This document shows, piece after piece, positions 20,958 through 32,936 of a stretch of DNA of 64,000 bases. The DNA lies in the NCBI GenBank assembly GCA_039707655.1, contig CM077665.1, positions 295,310,205 to 295,374,204 of the forward strand, in the 5' to 3' direction. The notes beneath the pieces are model-generated. The model did not search any database. It had not been told where the DNA came from and saw only the letters and a list, made by a program, of their open reading frames with translations. The translations under genes were made by a program, and so were the position numbers. Position 1 is the stretch's first letter, and every line of letters starts with the position of its first letter. The DNA is from Elymus sibiricus (Eukaryota; Streptophyta; Magnoliopsida; Poales; Poaceae).

Positions 20958-23057
20958 ACTCCCCTGAGCTTAACTCATTGCTTGTCCTCAAGCAATTCAG
21001 TTGACAAACTGAAAGTGTTAATGAAGACTTTGACAAACTCTTTTGTTCTCATTGTTATACATATGTTTAACTCAATGTTTAGGTTTCCAGCAAAGATCAT
21101 GAACTAACCATGTCGATGATAAAAATTAGGTCTCACGTTTACTCATGACAATAATATAACCAACTAGCGAGCAATAATAAGATATCTCGGATGCCAACAA
21201 TTTGTCAAAACAATCATGATATAATATGACAACATGGTATCTCGCTAGCCCTTTCCGAGACCGCAAAACATAAATGCAGAGCACCTCTGAGGTTCAAGCA
21301 GCAACTAAACATTGTAATTCAGCGTAGAAGAGATCCAGTCATGCTAACATCCAACATTAACTAGACTCAATGAATAAAAATGACAATAGTGCTCTCAGGA
21401 CTGGTGCTTTTGATGAGAGGATGATGACTCACCAATAAAAGTAAATAACATGAAAGTAAATAGAAAGCCATTCGTAGAGGGAAACATTGACTTGCATAGG
21501 TGCTAGAGCTCATGGTTTAAAACAGAGATGAAAGTATTATTTTGGGTGGCATGCCTTTCCTGTCAACGTTACGACAAAGAATTTTGGTATATTCCATGCT
21601 AAACACATTATAAGTGGTTCCTAAATAGAATTGTAAAGTTTACTCACATCCACCATACATACACGAGCAATGGCTGACCGAATCCATGGGTGCCCTCAGA
21701 CATTTCATCTTTCCAGGGGAGTTTGTTTTATTTATTTTTGATTATGCAGGACTGGGCATCCTTTTTACCAGCCTCACTCGTGCAATGACAAGTGAATAAG
21801 CACCGTTGTGAGAATAACCCGCTTAGCATGGAAGATATTGACCGCCCTGTCGCTCCATGAGAGGCACGAGCACACAAAACAGATATTTATTTGAATGATT
21901 TGAGGTGGCACATGCAAATTTACTTGGAACGGCACGGTAATACCACATATAGGTAGATATAGTGGACTCATGTGGAAAAACTTTGGTTTAAGGATTTTGG
22001 ATGCAAAAGCAGCATTCCCGCTTAGTACAAATGAATGCTAGCAAATAGACGGGGAAGCGACCAGCTAGAGAGCGACCACTGTCATAATCAAGCATTGCGA
22101 CTATTTAACATTGAATATTTGCATGAGTAGGATTTATCTTGAGTGTGAGTAGGATTTGATTCAACTACATGTTTGCACATGTGCCAAGTCAAGCTACTCG
22201 AATTACTCAGAGGAGGATACCATGCTAACATACTACATCACAACCATTTTTATGCATGTTCACACTCAAGATAAATCATTATCCACTCCTAGCTATTTAA
22301 GCATGGCATGAGCAACAATAATCTCTAATTGTCATCAAAAACATGTTTACTCATAATATGTTGAATCAAGAGCGACTGAGCTAAACATATTTGTAAAAAT
22401 AGAAAACAAGAAGAGTTCATACCAGCTTCCTTTACCGCAATCACTTCATCAAATACCGTCATTATTGCATTTCACTTGCACGATCGAATGATGTGAAAAT
22501 AATAATTGTGCAAGTGTGTTCTGGACTAAGCTGGAATCTGCAAAACATTTTTCAAAAGAGAAGACATGGCAATATTGGTTCTTCGTTAGGTCCACAATAT
22601 AGCATATGAAAGCCACTCAACATTGTCATCGTGGTCTTCCCCTTTCGACAACTCAAAGAAAAGAAAAGAATTTCAGAGAAACACATTGATTTTTGGAGTT
22701 TTTAGTTTCTTTAAGAAAGCAAATTAACGTAGGAAAAACAAAATGCGAGAAAAACTATTTACACGGTAAAGCTCCCAACAAGCAATAGAAGAAACGAGAA
22801 ATCTTTTTGGGTTTTCTTGTAATACAATAATAGTACAAACTAAATAAATGAGAAAGAAAAACCGAATAGAAGCGAGAAATATTTTTGGATTTTTGAAGTT
22901 TCTCAAACACACAAGAAGAAAACGAAAATTAAACTAACATGGATATACAATGAAAAAGGGTGAACACCGACAACTGAAATGAAATGTGTGAGCATGAATG
23001 TAATGTTGGTGAGAAACACGTACTCCCCCAAGCTTATGCCTTGTACTAACTTGGTAA
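20958..23057 (-). mobile_element. non-coding 3' internal region of the second gypsy element
   Basis: Lies between the Athila-type ORF and the 3' LTR of the element. No reading frame of note on either strand. Confidence 0.6.
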
Positions 23058-24111
23058 TCACCATACTTGGTTTGGATAATAATCAAAATGATAGCTCGTG
23101 GAGGCATTCCATGTCGCCTCCTCAGCCAAACGAGCGGCCTCCACTGTTGCGTTGTACTCATGCGCTTCGCCCTCATCAATGAAATATCTCCGTTTGCTCT
23201 GAAAGTCAAAAAGAATAGGCACAGGCAAAATAACAGAGACAATATTGTATTTATCAAATGTTAAGTTATAATCATATATATGAGTTCCATCCTTAATAAA
23301 ATCATGGCGCCGCATTGCCTCAAAGTCTAGATATTTTTCAGGTAATATAGGATCATTGGGTCGAGGCGAGACCCCTAACTTAGTGGCTAAACAAGCGGCA
23401 TAAATTCCGCCATATAAATCTCCATCGCCCGCATTGCGGTGCAAGCGATGGGCAATAATTGCCCCAATGTTATATCGTCTAGTGCCAGTTAGAGCGGTGT
23501 GGATAATGCTCAAGTCAGGAGCGCATAGCGCACTGCAATCTTGTTTTCCAACTATACATTTTCCATTGAACAGTGCAAAGTAATGAATAGAGGAAAATTG
23601 AATACTTTTATTCTAGTTTGCGTAACTCCTCTGTCCTTACCATTGCAAATACTTCTAAGAACATTTCATAATCAGATTTTGGCAGTTCACTAAGTGAACA
23701 CCAATATGGAATTTGGCATGCATCATAGAATTCTTCTAGAGACATACTAAATGATCTATCATAGAGATGAAACAAGACTCTAGAAGTGCGGGAATGGTAC
23801 TCAAACTTTTGCATGAACGAATGGGTGAGATTGTAATGTTGGGTACACTTATCTGCGAGGAAGGCGGTGAGCTCAGTGTTCTGAATATATTGATCAAGTT
23901 CCTCCTTAATACCGGCTCCAGTCATAATCTCGTTACACGGCCAACGACATGATTTGGCTTCGGCCATTCGTGCTGAGCTTGCCCTTTGTTTAGTGTATGC
24001 TTGCCGCGCCGAGTTCTCGCTCGATAACTCACCATAGGTCCTTCTCCTTGAAGAACTCCTCCTAAATATGTTCATTTTCCTAAGAAAAAAATTCTGAAAA
24101 TTCTGGACCAC
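23058..24111 (-). pseudogene. Athila-type ORF of the second gypsy element, frameshifted
   Basis: Two open pieces (24,111-23,608 and 23,513-23,058) form one protein broken by a frameshift between them. Segments such as LFHLYDRSFSMSLEEFYDA and DLYGGIYAACLATKLGV recall the ATHILA ORF-1 family, an accessory protein of Athila-lineage retrotransposons. Here it lies 3' of the protease, where the lineage usually places an env-like ORF. No signal peptide or transmembrane segment is evident, so envelope function is not supported. Confidence 0.5.
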
Positions 24112-24382
24112 AAAATGATGTCAACAAAACTTTGTAAGATTGATAGCAACTACTCTATGGATGCCTAGAGGCCATATCAAGCATTCAAACTACTTGGAAC
24201 TCAAACAATTCAACATGCAAGCTCATTTTCAATAGCACCAAGTGCAGCAAAATATAATCCACTAAAGCAAAAACTAATTGGAGCAATGGGGGAGTCACAT
24301 ACCAAGCAGCAATCCCTCAAAATAGTTTCGGCAATGGAGCTTCGAGCAAAGAGATCAAAAATCTCAGGTTTGGGGGCAAGAA

Positions 24383-24385
<3 letters not shown>

Positions 24386-24432
<47 letters not shown>
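24386..24432. repeat. (GA)n microsatellite
   Basis: Forty-seven bp of uninterrupted GA. It produces a Leu-Ser open frame on the reverse strand that is not a gene. Confidence 0.98.
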
Positions 24433-24434
<2 letters not shown>

Positions 24435-24854
24435 ACCAGGAATTTTTGCTAGAGGAAAGAGATGATGTGGGTTGAAGGAATAAGGTATCATGGCACGCAC
24501 AGGGGGTGGACGCGCCCTGTTGCCTTGTGAGCAACTGGTGCACCCTCATGGGATGTTTTTAGCTCCAGAAATTCTTAAATATTCTACAAAAATTCATGTT
24601 AAAAACTTATGACATTCTGAGCACTTCTATTTTGGGTCTTTTTTATTGCACGGTTTATTCAGAAAACAGGAAAATCGTGGCAATTTTCTTTATGAAACTA
24701 TAATCAACAAAGAGAAAACTAAAGTTATAGAAAGTTGTGCCTACTAAATTTATCGACCACATGTTTCTCAAAAAGAATCCATTAACAAAGTTGATCAAGT
24801 CTTATTAACGAACCATTCTTGATTGACATGAAACCGAAAAAAATTCGTCTGGCA

Positions 24855-25510
24855 CTAAGTTACCTCAATGGGGATATGCATTTCCCCAACAATAAGAATA
24901 TCACATTTCTTCTTGACAGTAGGGAGAGGAAATTTGAACTCTATGAAAGTGATTGTGGCCACTTGCACAATAGAATTGACATTATTAATCACAACTCCTT
25001 TCTTCGAAAAGTATACCGTGTGCTGATTTCCATTAACATTAATAGTAACCTTGCTTTTGTTGCAATCAATATCAACCCCTGCAGTATTAAAAAAAAGGTC
25101 TACCAAGGATAATCGACATGTTGTCGTCCTCGGGCATCTCAAGAATAAAAAAGTCTATCAAAATAGTAACAATTTCAACAACAGCGGGGACATCCTCACG
25201 AATCCCAATAGGTATAGAAGTAGATTATAAGCCATTTGCAAATATATTTCAGTAGGTGTGAGCTTATTCAAATCAAGTCTTTTATATAGGGAGAGAAAGG
25301 CGTAACACTAACATCGGCTCCTAAATCACATAAAGCAGTTTTAACATAACTTTGTTTAATGGAGCAAGGTATAGTAGGTATCCCGGGGTCTCCCAATTTC
25401 TTTGGTACTCCACCCTCAAAAGAGTAGTTAGCAAGCATCATGGAAATCTCAGTTTCAGGTATCTTTCTTTTATTAGTGACAATATCTTTCATATATTTTG
25501 CATAAGGAGG
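24855..25510 (-). pseudogene. retropepsin-like protease region, second gypsy element
   Basis: Reverse-strand segments CDLGADVSVTPFSPY and, after a degraded stretch with stops, IDCNKSKVTINVNGNQHTVY correspond to the two halves of the aspartic protease of Athila-type elements. The catalytic triplet reads D-L-G rather than the D-S/T-G of retroviral proteases, as in many plant gypsy elements. The region joins to 27,074 once the solo LTR is removed (segment ...LKMPP then YAKYMKDIV). No reverse transcriptase or integrase follows, so the element is internally deleted or non-autonomous. Confidence 0.75.
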
Positions 25511-27068
25511 TGATACGTCTCCAACGTATCTATAATTTTTTATTGTTCCATGCTGATATATTATCATTCTAGGATACTTTTTGGGTCTTTATTTACCCAA
25601 TTTATAATATTTTTGAGCACTAAACTATTGACCTAGTGCCCAGTGCCAGATGCTGTTTTTTGCATGTTTTTCACTCTTCAGGTTTACAGTACCAAACGAA
25701 GTCCAACTGCCATGAAACTTTTTGATGATTTTTTCTGGACCAAAAGAAGACCTGGGAGATTCAGAAGGAAGACGGGAGCCACACCAGGGCCCCACAAGCC
25801 AACAGGGCGCACCCTTGGGGAGGGCCGCACCCTGATGGCTTGTGGGCCCCTGACGGCTCCCCCGACCTCGTTCTCTGGCCTATAAATTCTCATATATCGT
25901 GAAAACCCTGGAAGCAGTCCCGAAACCCTTTTTACGCCGCTGCAAGTCTCTGTTCCGTCGCGAGGCCATCTGGAGCTCTGTTCCGGCACCCTGCCGGAGG
26001 GGGGATCGATCACGGAGGTCCTCTTCATCAACCTTGCTGCCCTCATGATGATGTGTGAGTAGATTACCACAGACCTACGGGTCCATAGCTAGTACCTAGA
26101 TGGCAATCTCTCTATCTCTTGATCTTCAATACAATGATCATCACATCTTCGCTTTGATCTATCCGATGTAATCCTTTTGTGCGGTGTGTTTGTTGGGATC
26201 CGATGAATTGTGGGTTTATGTTCAGATTATTCATGAAAAGTATTTGAGTCACCTCTGAATATTATGATTCTTATTTGCATGATCATTATAGCTTCGTAAT
26301 TCTCTCCGATCTATTGATTTGCTTTGGCCAAGTAGATTGATCTCTCTTCAGTGAGAGAGGTGCGTTGTAGTAGGTTCAACCTGACGAGTTTCTATATCCC
26401 AATGACAGAAGGGGACAAGTTGCGTCTTTGTGTTGTTGCTATTAAGGATAACACGATCGGGTTTATTCATATTACTTTGTCTACATCGTGTCATCGTTCT
26501 CCATGCATTACTCTGTTTTACTTAATACTCTAGATGCATGGTGGATAGCGGTCAATGAGTGGAGTAATAGTAATAGGTGCAGGCAGGAGTCAGCCTATTT
26601 GTTTATTGTAGTGATGCCTATATACACATGATCATTGCCGTGAAAATCGCATAACTATCCGCTTTTCTATCAATTGTCCAACAGTAATTTGTTACCCACC
26701 GTATGTTGCCTACATGAGAGACATCGCTAGGGAAAACTCTGGCCCTCGGGTCTATTCACTTATAAATTCACAAAGGCTACTATTACCTTGCTGCCTTTAT
26801 TTGTCTTTTATTTTATTTTGTAATTTACAATTATCTACACAACTCATTTGCTTGCAAATAACGAGATCAATGGGATTGACAACCCTCTTGCCCGCATTGG
26901 GTGCAAGTTCTTTGCTCTTTTGTGTGCAGCCGCTGAAGACGGTTGAGGATTGATATTCCTATTGGTTTGATAAACCTTGGTTTCATAACTAAGGGAAATA
27001 CTTACCCACTTTGTGCTGCAATTACCCGTTCCTCTTCATGGAAAACCCAACGCAGATCACAAGTATCA
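25511..27068 (+). mobile_element. solo LTR inserted in the protease region
   Basis: A 1,558-bp LTR of the TGATACGTCTCC family, ending AAGTATCA, flanked by a perfect target duplication GGAGG (25,506-25,510 and 27,069-27,073). It interrupts the gag-protease frame of the reverse-strand element, so it is younger than that element. TATAAATT lies at 25,881. Confidence 0.93.
25774..25861 (+). repeat. U3 inverted repeat, copy B
   Basis: The best-preserved copy: arms 25,774-25,810 and 25,827-25,861. The core CCCACAAGCCAACAGGGCGC pairs with GCACCCTGATGGCTTGTGGG with few mismatches, and the outer GGGAGCC pairs with GGCTCCC. It ends 20 bp before the TATA box. Confidence 0.9.
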
Positions 27069-27073
27069 GGAGG

Positions 27074-27680
27074 CATCTTTAAAATATCAGTCAAATGTGT
27101 TCGCAAAAACAGTGGCCTAAGAATTTCAACAAAGCGCTCAAAATTTTCCTTGTCCCTATTTTTCAAAGGCTTACGAGGGAATGGCATATGTTTTTGAACC
27201 CATGGCTCTCTTTCTTTACCATGTTTTCTAGCAATGAAATCTCTTTATCATAATGTTTATTCTTAGGAGGTGGGTTATAAAGATCAAGTGCAGGTTCTAT
27301 TTCCACATCATTATCAAGTTCTTTATCATTATCTGGTTGAGCATCAACATGAACATCATCATTCTCGTTATCACTAGGTGCATCTTCACGACCAGATTGT
27401 GTCTTAGCATCAGAAATGGAAAAATCATTATGATTCTCAAAAAGTTTTTCTATCATAGGTTCACTAGAATCATGCAAGGTACTATCATTTTTATTTTTAT
27501 TTTTATTCATAGATGGACTAGGTGTATCCTTATTAATATTCTGAGGATCTTGTTCAATTCTTTTAGGATGTCCTTCAGGATAGAGGGGTTCTTGTGTCAT
27601 TCTACCCCCTCTAGTCACAACTCTAATAACATGATCATTCAATTTATTATTCATTTCATCAAGCAAATAATTTTGTGACT
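27074..27680 (-). pseudogene. gag C-terminal part, second gypsy element
   Basis: Reverse-strand codons continue gag after the LINE: DEMNNKLNDHVIRVVTRGGR, then a hydrophilic acidic stretch (DNENDDVHVDAQPDNDKE), then after a frameshift near 27,190 MPFPRKPLKNRDKENFERF into the protease. The join to the left flank of the LINE is in frame in sequence content (QLEQVAK then SQN). Confidence 0.7.
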
Positions 27681-27834
27681 TTTTTCAAAAAGGGGCGCTT
27701 TATTACTTAAAAGGTTTAAGCACACCGGGCCTCTGCATAACTAAGATGCACACAGCCAATAAAGTTCTCTCACCAAGTTAAAAGGAAGAAGAAGGCAAAA
27801 TACAAAGAAACATGAAGAATCTGTATAACGCCTA

Positions 27835-30351
27835 AGCCATAGGTGGCCCAATCCTAAGATCATGCTGCCACCCATGTTGGGTAAAAGTATCCCTCGCCGA
27901 AGCCTCCAATCATGTACACACCTCCATAAATAGGTCTCGATTCTCCACTCGTTGTAGAGAGGACCATAAATGAAGCGTCCCGGTACATCTGTAGATAACC
28001 TGCATAAGAGAAGTACTTTTATCGTTAAAAACCTTATCATTTCTACATAGCCACGGCGACCAAATCACGGCAAGTGCTCCCACCCTAAGAAGAATTCTAA
28101 ACTTGTGATCAAAACCATGTAACCAGTTGCCAAATATATTAGCAACGCTACAAGGAGGATACAAGCCAGAAGCTATTTGGATGACTGACCATATAGAACG
28201 AGCCAATTTGCATTGGAAGACCAAATGTTTAATTGTCTCATCATGCCGACAAAAGACACATTGCGTACTTCCATGCCAATTTCTCTTAATAAGGTTATCT
28301 TAGAATGACTCCACGACGGAGATACCATGCAAATATTTTATTCTTAAGAGGTATCCTCATCTTCCAGATCTTCTTATTATTATCCACTGGCACATCAGAC
28401 TGGATCAAAGCTCTATACATAGACTCTACTGAGAATTTCCCATGCCCATGTAGGTTCCAACGGAATACATCGGACCCTTGTGACAACGGTACCGTGGTTA
28501 ACCGCTGGAGCAGTATGTTCCACGACTGGAGTCTCGGTCCAATTAGATCCCTTCTGAACGTCATGTTTGGCGGAAATGATTCCAAAACCTTGGCGATAGT
28601 ATCACCCTTGTGACGCACAATATTGTATAAAGCTGGATATTGTTCTCGGAGTGTAGCGTTGCCTAGCCACTTATCCTCCCAGAATCTAATTTCTGAGCCA
28701 TCCTTAATTGAGAAGGAACCATAGCGGAAGAAATATTTCTTCATTGCCATTAGTCCCGCCCAAAAATGCGAGTCCCCAGGCTTCCAGTATACTTGGGATA
28801 CCGCCTTTGAACCCACATATTTTCTCCTTAGGAGGGTTTGCCATACACCATCTTCCTTCAATAGCTTAAACAACCATTTACCGAGGAGGGCTCTATTCTT
28901 GACCTCAAGGTCATGAATGCCCAACCCGCCCTGGTCCTTGGGACGGCAAACCACACTCCATTTGGCCAGCCGATATTTCTTTCTCTCACTATCTCCTTGC
29001 CAAAAGAATCTCGATCGGAAGTAATCCAATCTATGTAGTACTCCTTTCGGCAACTGGAAGAAGGAAATCATATATAGTACCATATTGCTTAGTAATAAAT
29101 TTATGAGGACCAACCTTCCACCGAGAGATAGTAGTTTACCTTTCCAACTACTTAATCTTGTTTGAAGTCTCTCCTCGACGTGTTTCCATTCAGCATTTGT
29201 GAGTCTCCGATAATGTATCGGTATCCCCAAATAAGTGATTGGAAACTCACCCAACCCGCATCTGAACATGTCAGCGTACAGGTGGGCCTCGTCTTGAGCA
29301 TCGCCAAAACAAAACAATTCACTCTTATGGAAATTGATCTTAAGACCTGAGAGTTGCTCGAAAGCTGACAAAATTAATTTCAAATTTCTTGCTTTCTCGA
29401 GGTCATGATCCATGAAAAGAATTGTATCATCGGCATATTGAAGTATAGATAGGCCACCATCAACTAAGTGATTTACTACCCCATCTATTTGTCCATCAAC
29501 CTTGGCGCGCTCAATCATGACTGCTAACATATCCGCCGCTATATTGAATAGCATGGGCGATATTGTGTCGCCTTGTCGCAATCCTTTCTTCGGTTGGAAA
29601 TAGTTGCCAACGTCATCATTGACTTTAATGGCAACACTACCTCCTGTCACAAAACTATGGATCATTGCGCGATACTCTTCAGAAAATCCTTTCATTCTGA
29701 GAGTCTGTTGAAGAAAAGACCACTTGACTTTGTCATAGGCTTTTTCAAAATCAATTTTGAGAACCAACCTATTCAATTTTTTCCGATGCAACTCATGGAC
29801 TATTTCATGAAGGATAACAACCCCATCTAGGATGTTTCTGCCTTGCATAAACGCAGTTTGAGAAGGACGAACCACATGTTCAGCAACCAAATTTAGCCTA
29901 ATTGTCGCTACCTTAGTGAAGATTTTTAAACTAACATTAAGGAGGCATATTGGACGATATTGTTGTATCCTTACAGCCTCGTTAACCTTAGGTAGTAAAA
30001 TAATCTCACCGAAGTTTAAGCGAAACAATTCTAGTTGGCCATCATGAAGGCAGCCAAACAAGAGTAGGAGATCCTATTTGATGACCTCCCAGAAGTTTTG
30101 GTAGAACTCAGCGGGAAAACCATCAGGACCCAGTGCTTTGTTGTGCTCCATTAGGAAAACCGCCTTTCTAACTTCCTCCTCCAAAAATGGAGCTGTTAGA
30201 AGGCTGTTTTCCACATCACAAACCCGGGGAATGTCATCTATTCGAGACTCATCCATCGAGAAGTTTCCTTCCTCAGGGGTTCCAAACAGATTTTTATAAT
30301 AACTAATGATATATAAGACTTAAGTTGCTCATGCCCCTCAATCGTGCCTTC
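27835..30351 (-). pseudogene. LINE ORF2: reverse transcriptase and zf-RVT finger
   Basis: Shows the classic RT order: GPDGFPAEFYQNF, then KIDFEKAYDKVKW, then the catalytic LQYADDTILF (YADD codons at 29,426-29,437), GLKINFHKSE, and YLGIPIHYRRL. A zinc-binding tail follows (QCVFCRHDETIKHLVFQC, about 28,200-28,255) as in plant L1 ORF2. Function would be target-primed reverse transcription. Disabled by an in-frame TAG at 30,074-30,076, a frameshift near 30,310 and another near 28,290. Otherwise unusually complete. Confidence 0.9.
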
Positions 30352-30354
30352 CTC

Positions 30355-31512
30355 CTATTGTAGGGAATGAATAAGTTTCTTCCGGTGTCTACCATTGGCG
30401 ACGCCATGGAAATATCTCGTATTCGAATCACCTTTCAGGATAAACTGAGAGTTTGAATGTTGGTACCACTTGAGTTCCTCCTCACGCAGCATGCATGCTA
30501 GCTGGGCATTCGATTGACTCTTGATCTCTATCTCATGCTCAGAGAGAGGTCTAATCTCTGCCAAGGCTTCTAAATCATCAATAATAGATGAAAGACGAAG
30601 CTTCTCCTTTTTGAGAATACCCGCAGTGTGCCTAGCCCAACCACCAAGGAACTTACGTAATGCACGCATTTTATAGTTCCATTTGTGTATTGGGATAAGA
30701 CCGGCAACCGGTTTATCCCACACCTCCTTGACCATGTCATGGAATCCATCTCGATGCAGCCAACCCAGTTCGAACTTTAACTTGCGTCTGTGTTCTGGTC
30801 GTGGCGATCCGGTAGTTAAGAGGATGTGTGCGTGGTTTGAGATAGCCTCTATACGAGGTAGAGCGCATACAGAAACCATTGGAAATTTGGCCTCCCAATC
30901 GGTATCCATTAATACGCAATCTAGTTTCTCATATGTTGGCTCAGGAAGACTGTTCGCCCAAGTGAACTGTCTTCCAATCATGGAAACCTCTCTCAAATCT
31001 AGACTGTCAATGACAGCATTGAAAAGGAAAGGCCAATGATTATCAGACCTACCTCGGCTTTTCTCAATTGGAAATCGTAGCAAATTAAAATCTCCACCAA
31101 TAAGAATAGGGTAGGGATTATCTTTCGCCAGATTAACCAATTCACGGAGAAAAGCGGCCTTGAAGTCATCCTGGGCTGCACCATACACGGTGACGAGGGT
31201 CCATGTGAAGTTGTCAGCTTTGTTACGAATATGGAGTTTAATGTGAAACTCATCATCCGAACTAGCTAGAACCTCCATAGTCCCTACGTTTACACCAAGT
31301 AAAATGCCCCCAGAACGACCTTGAGGTGGTCGTGAGATCCAAGTATAGTCTATCCCGCCAGAAAACCGGTTAAGCAGACTTACTGAGAAATCACGTCTCC
31401 CCGTCTTAGATAAAGCCACAAAATCTAAATTGTATTCCCTATTACATTCTGCAATGAATATATGTTTAGCCAAGTCACCAAGACCTCTGCTATTAAAAAA
31501 CATGCCATTCAT
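30355..31512 (-). pseudogene. LINE ORF2: APE-type endonuclease domain
   Basis: A 385-codon open piece with the endonuclease/exonuclease/phosphatase fold: FFNSRGLGD, DFVALSKTGRRDFS, IGGDFNLLRF, LDCVLMDTDWE and SNHAHILL. The usual catalytic Glu of the Q/M-E-T motif is Lys here, and the usual SDH is SNH, so nicking activity is probably lost. It ends at a TAG (30,355-30,357) where the ORF should continue into the RT domain. Its ATG overlaps the stop of ORF1. Confidence 0.88.
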
Positions 31513-32675
31513 GAGGTAACAATAGGATATTTTGATGATTTCGTCCTCTTAGAGGACTTACGACCTTTTTTTGAACGGTCGGACTTGGATTTACGACCGG
31601 AAGCTGTAAGCTCAATCAATGAACTAAGCCCGAGCTCCTCCAAGCCTACGTACGAAACCTCACCTATTACATGAGCGAGTAGCTGACCATCTGATGTGGC
31701 ATGCAGCTCTTCCTCATCTAGGTGTGGGATAGAAGATTTACTAGAAACTCGTGGTGTAACCTTTAATCGGTCATATTCCAAATGTCTCAAGGCATTTGCG
31801 GAAACAGAAATATCATTCTCGTTACTTCCTAGATTAACACCCACATTATTCAACTTAGAAACTATGGATGTATTAGAAAAAGATAAGAACGATTTAAGTG
31901 ATGGCGAAGTACCTTGGTTGTCAAGGTTCTGCGCTGCTTTACGTCGCATAGCCTTGGCCAAAGAGTCCTCGTCAATGTCCATCCTTCCGTCGTCGGCCAT
32001 CGAATGACGGCCACTTCGGCGTGTCGGTGTCGCCCCCGATGAAGGATGTGGCACAAACCCCGCCGTCAGAGGAGGGGATGATGGTCTAGTAGCAACCCCC
32101 TCCCCGGCAGACTCGAGCGCCAGTGCATGCGCGGCCGCCGAAGATGGCGCATCAGAAAAGAGGACCGCGGTAGGAGTGTGTATGGTTGAGGCAGACATGT
32201 CCGGTGCCACCTGAGACTGAAGAGCATCCATGGGTGAGGTGGACACCTCCGGCGCCACCAGGGAGTGAAGAGCAGCCACGGGTGTACTAGTGCATGGATG
32301 CACATCTGAGGCCAACCCTTCACGTCCCAGCACAGCAGCTGCAAGCATGTGCCGCTCCTCACTAGATGCATGCGTGGCCTCCACTGCCCGAGTTACTGAT
32401 TGTTGGCGCTCCAAAGGCATTGTCGCCCCCCTGGCCGTACTGCCGGTGGCTTGCATAGGCATGCAGATAGCTAGCTTCGCCGCTGCCGTCCGTCTTGTCG
32501 ACCGCAGCTGCGACGCCACTTCAACAGCTGGCAGTAGAGGAGCGGAAGATGTGTTCGTACGGTCAGCCGAGCCGTTGTAGACTGGCCCCGAATGGATGAC
32601 AGCGGCCTGCAACGTAGTCGTCCGAGTTGGCGACGACGGCTGTGAGGCGACCTCAGCCCGTGGTGTAGGAGGCAA
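31509..32675 (-). pseudogene. LINE ORF1, C-terminal part
   Basis: A 388-codon open piece rich in Pro, Ser, Thr and Ala with a Lys/Ser-rich tail (GRKSKSDRSKKGRKSSKR). Plant L1 ORF1 proteins have an RNA-binding N-terminal domain and zinc knuckle followed by such a low-complexity region; the N-terminal domains are absent because the element is 5' truncated. The stop TGA overlaps the ORF2 start as ATGA (31,509-31,512). A further ORF1 piece, out of frame, extends to about 32,924. Confidence 0.75.
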
Positions 32676-32936
32676 TGGTGGTGCTTGTTGCTGAACCTGC
32701 GGGGGTCCTTCGAGACATCCATGTATTGTCGAGTTGACTCAAAGATCCGCAGCAAGCTCCATGTCTCTCGGAGTCTGCGACGAGGAGTTAAATGAAGTAA
32801 CCGCTAAAGTAATAGGAGCACCTCCGGACACACCATAAGAGACAGCAGTAGTCATTTCCCATCGTTGAACTTGAGACACTCGAATATCATTTGCCAGAGC
32901 AGAACTAGACGACAGATGGTTGGATGTGAACTTAGC

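Larger units (their letters stand above)
27681..32924 (-). mobile_element. 5'-truncated L1-type LINE inserted in gag
   Basis: Reverse-strand order is ORF1 C-terminal part, endonuclease, reverse transcriptase, zf-RVT finger, 3' UTR with AATAAA, and a short A tail (T run at 27,680-27,685). Flanks carry a near-perfect duplication (TGTGACTT on the left, TGTGAACTT on the right) at the break in the host gag gene. The 5' end is lost inside ORF1, as usual for target-primed insertions. Confidence 0.88.

Noticed and set aside
22724..23264. Short frames around 22.7-23.3 kb as host genes
   Set aside because: They lie in the 3' non-coding region, or are out of frame with the Athila-type ORF of the gypsy element.
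24210..24500. Open frame with a Leu-Ser run
   Set aside because: It is produced by the (GA)n microsatellite at 24,386-24,432.
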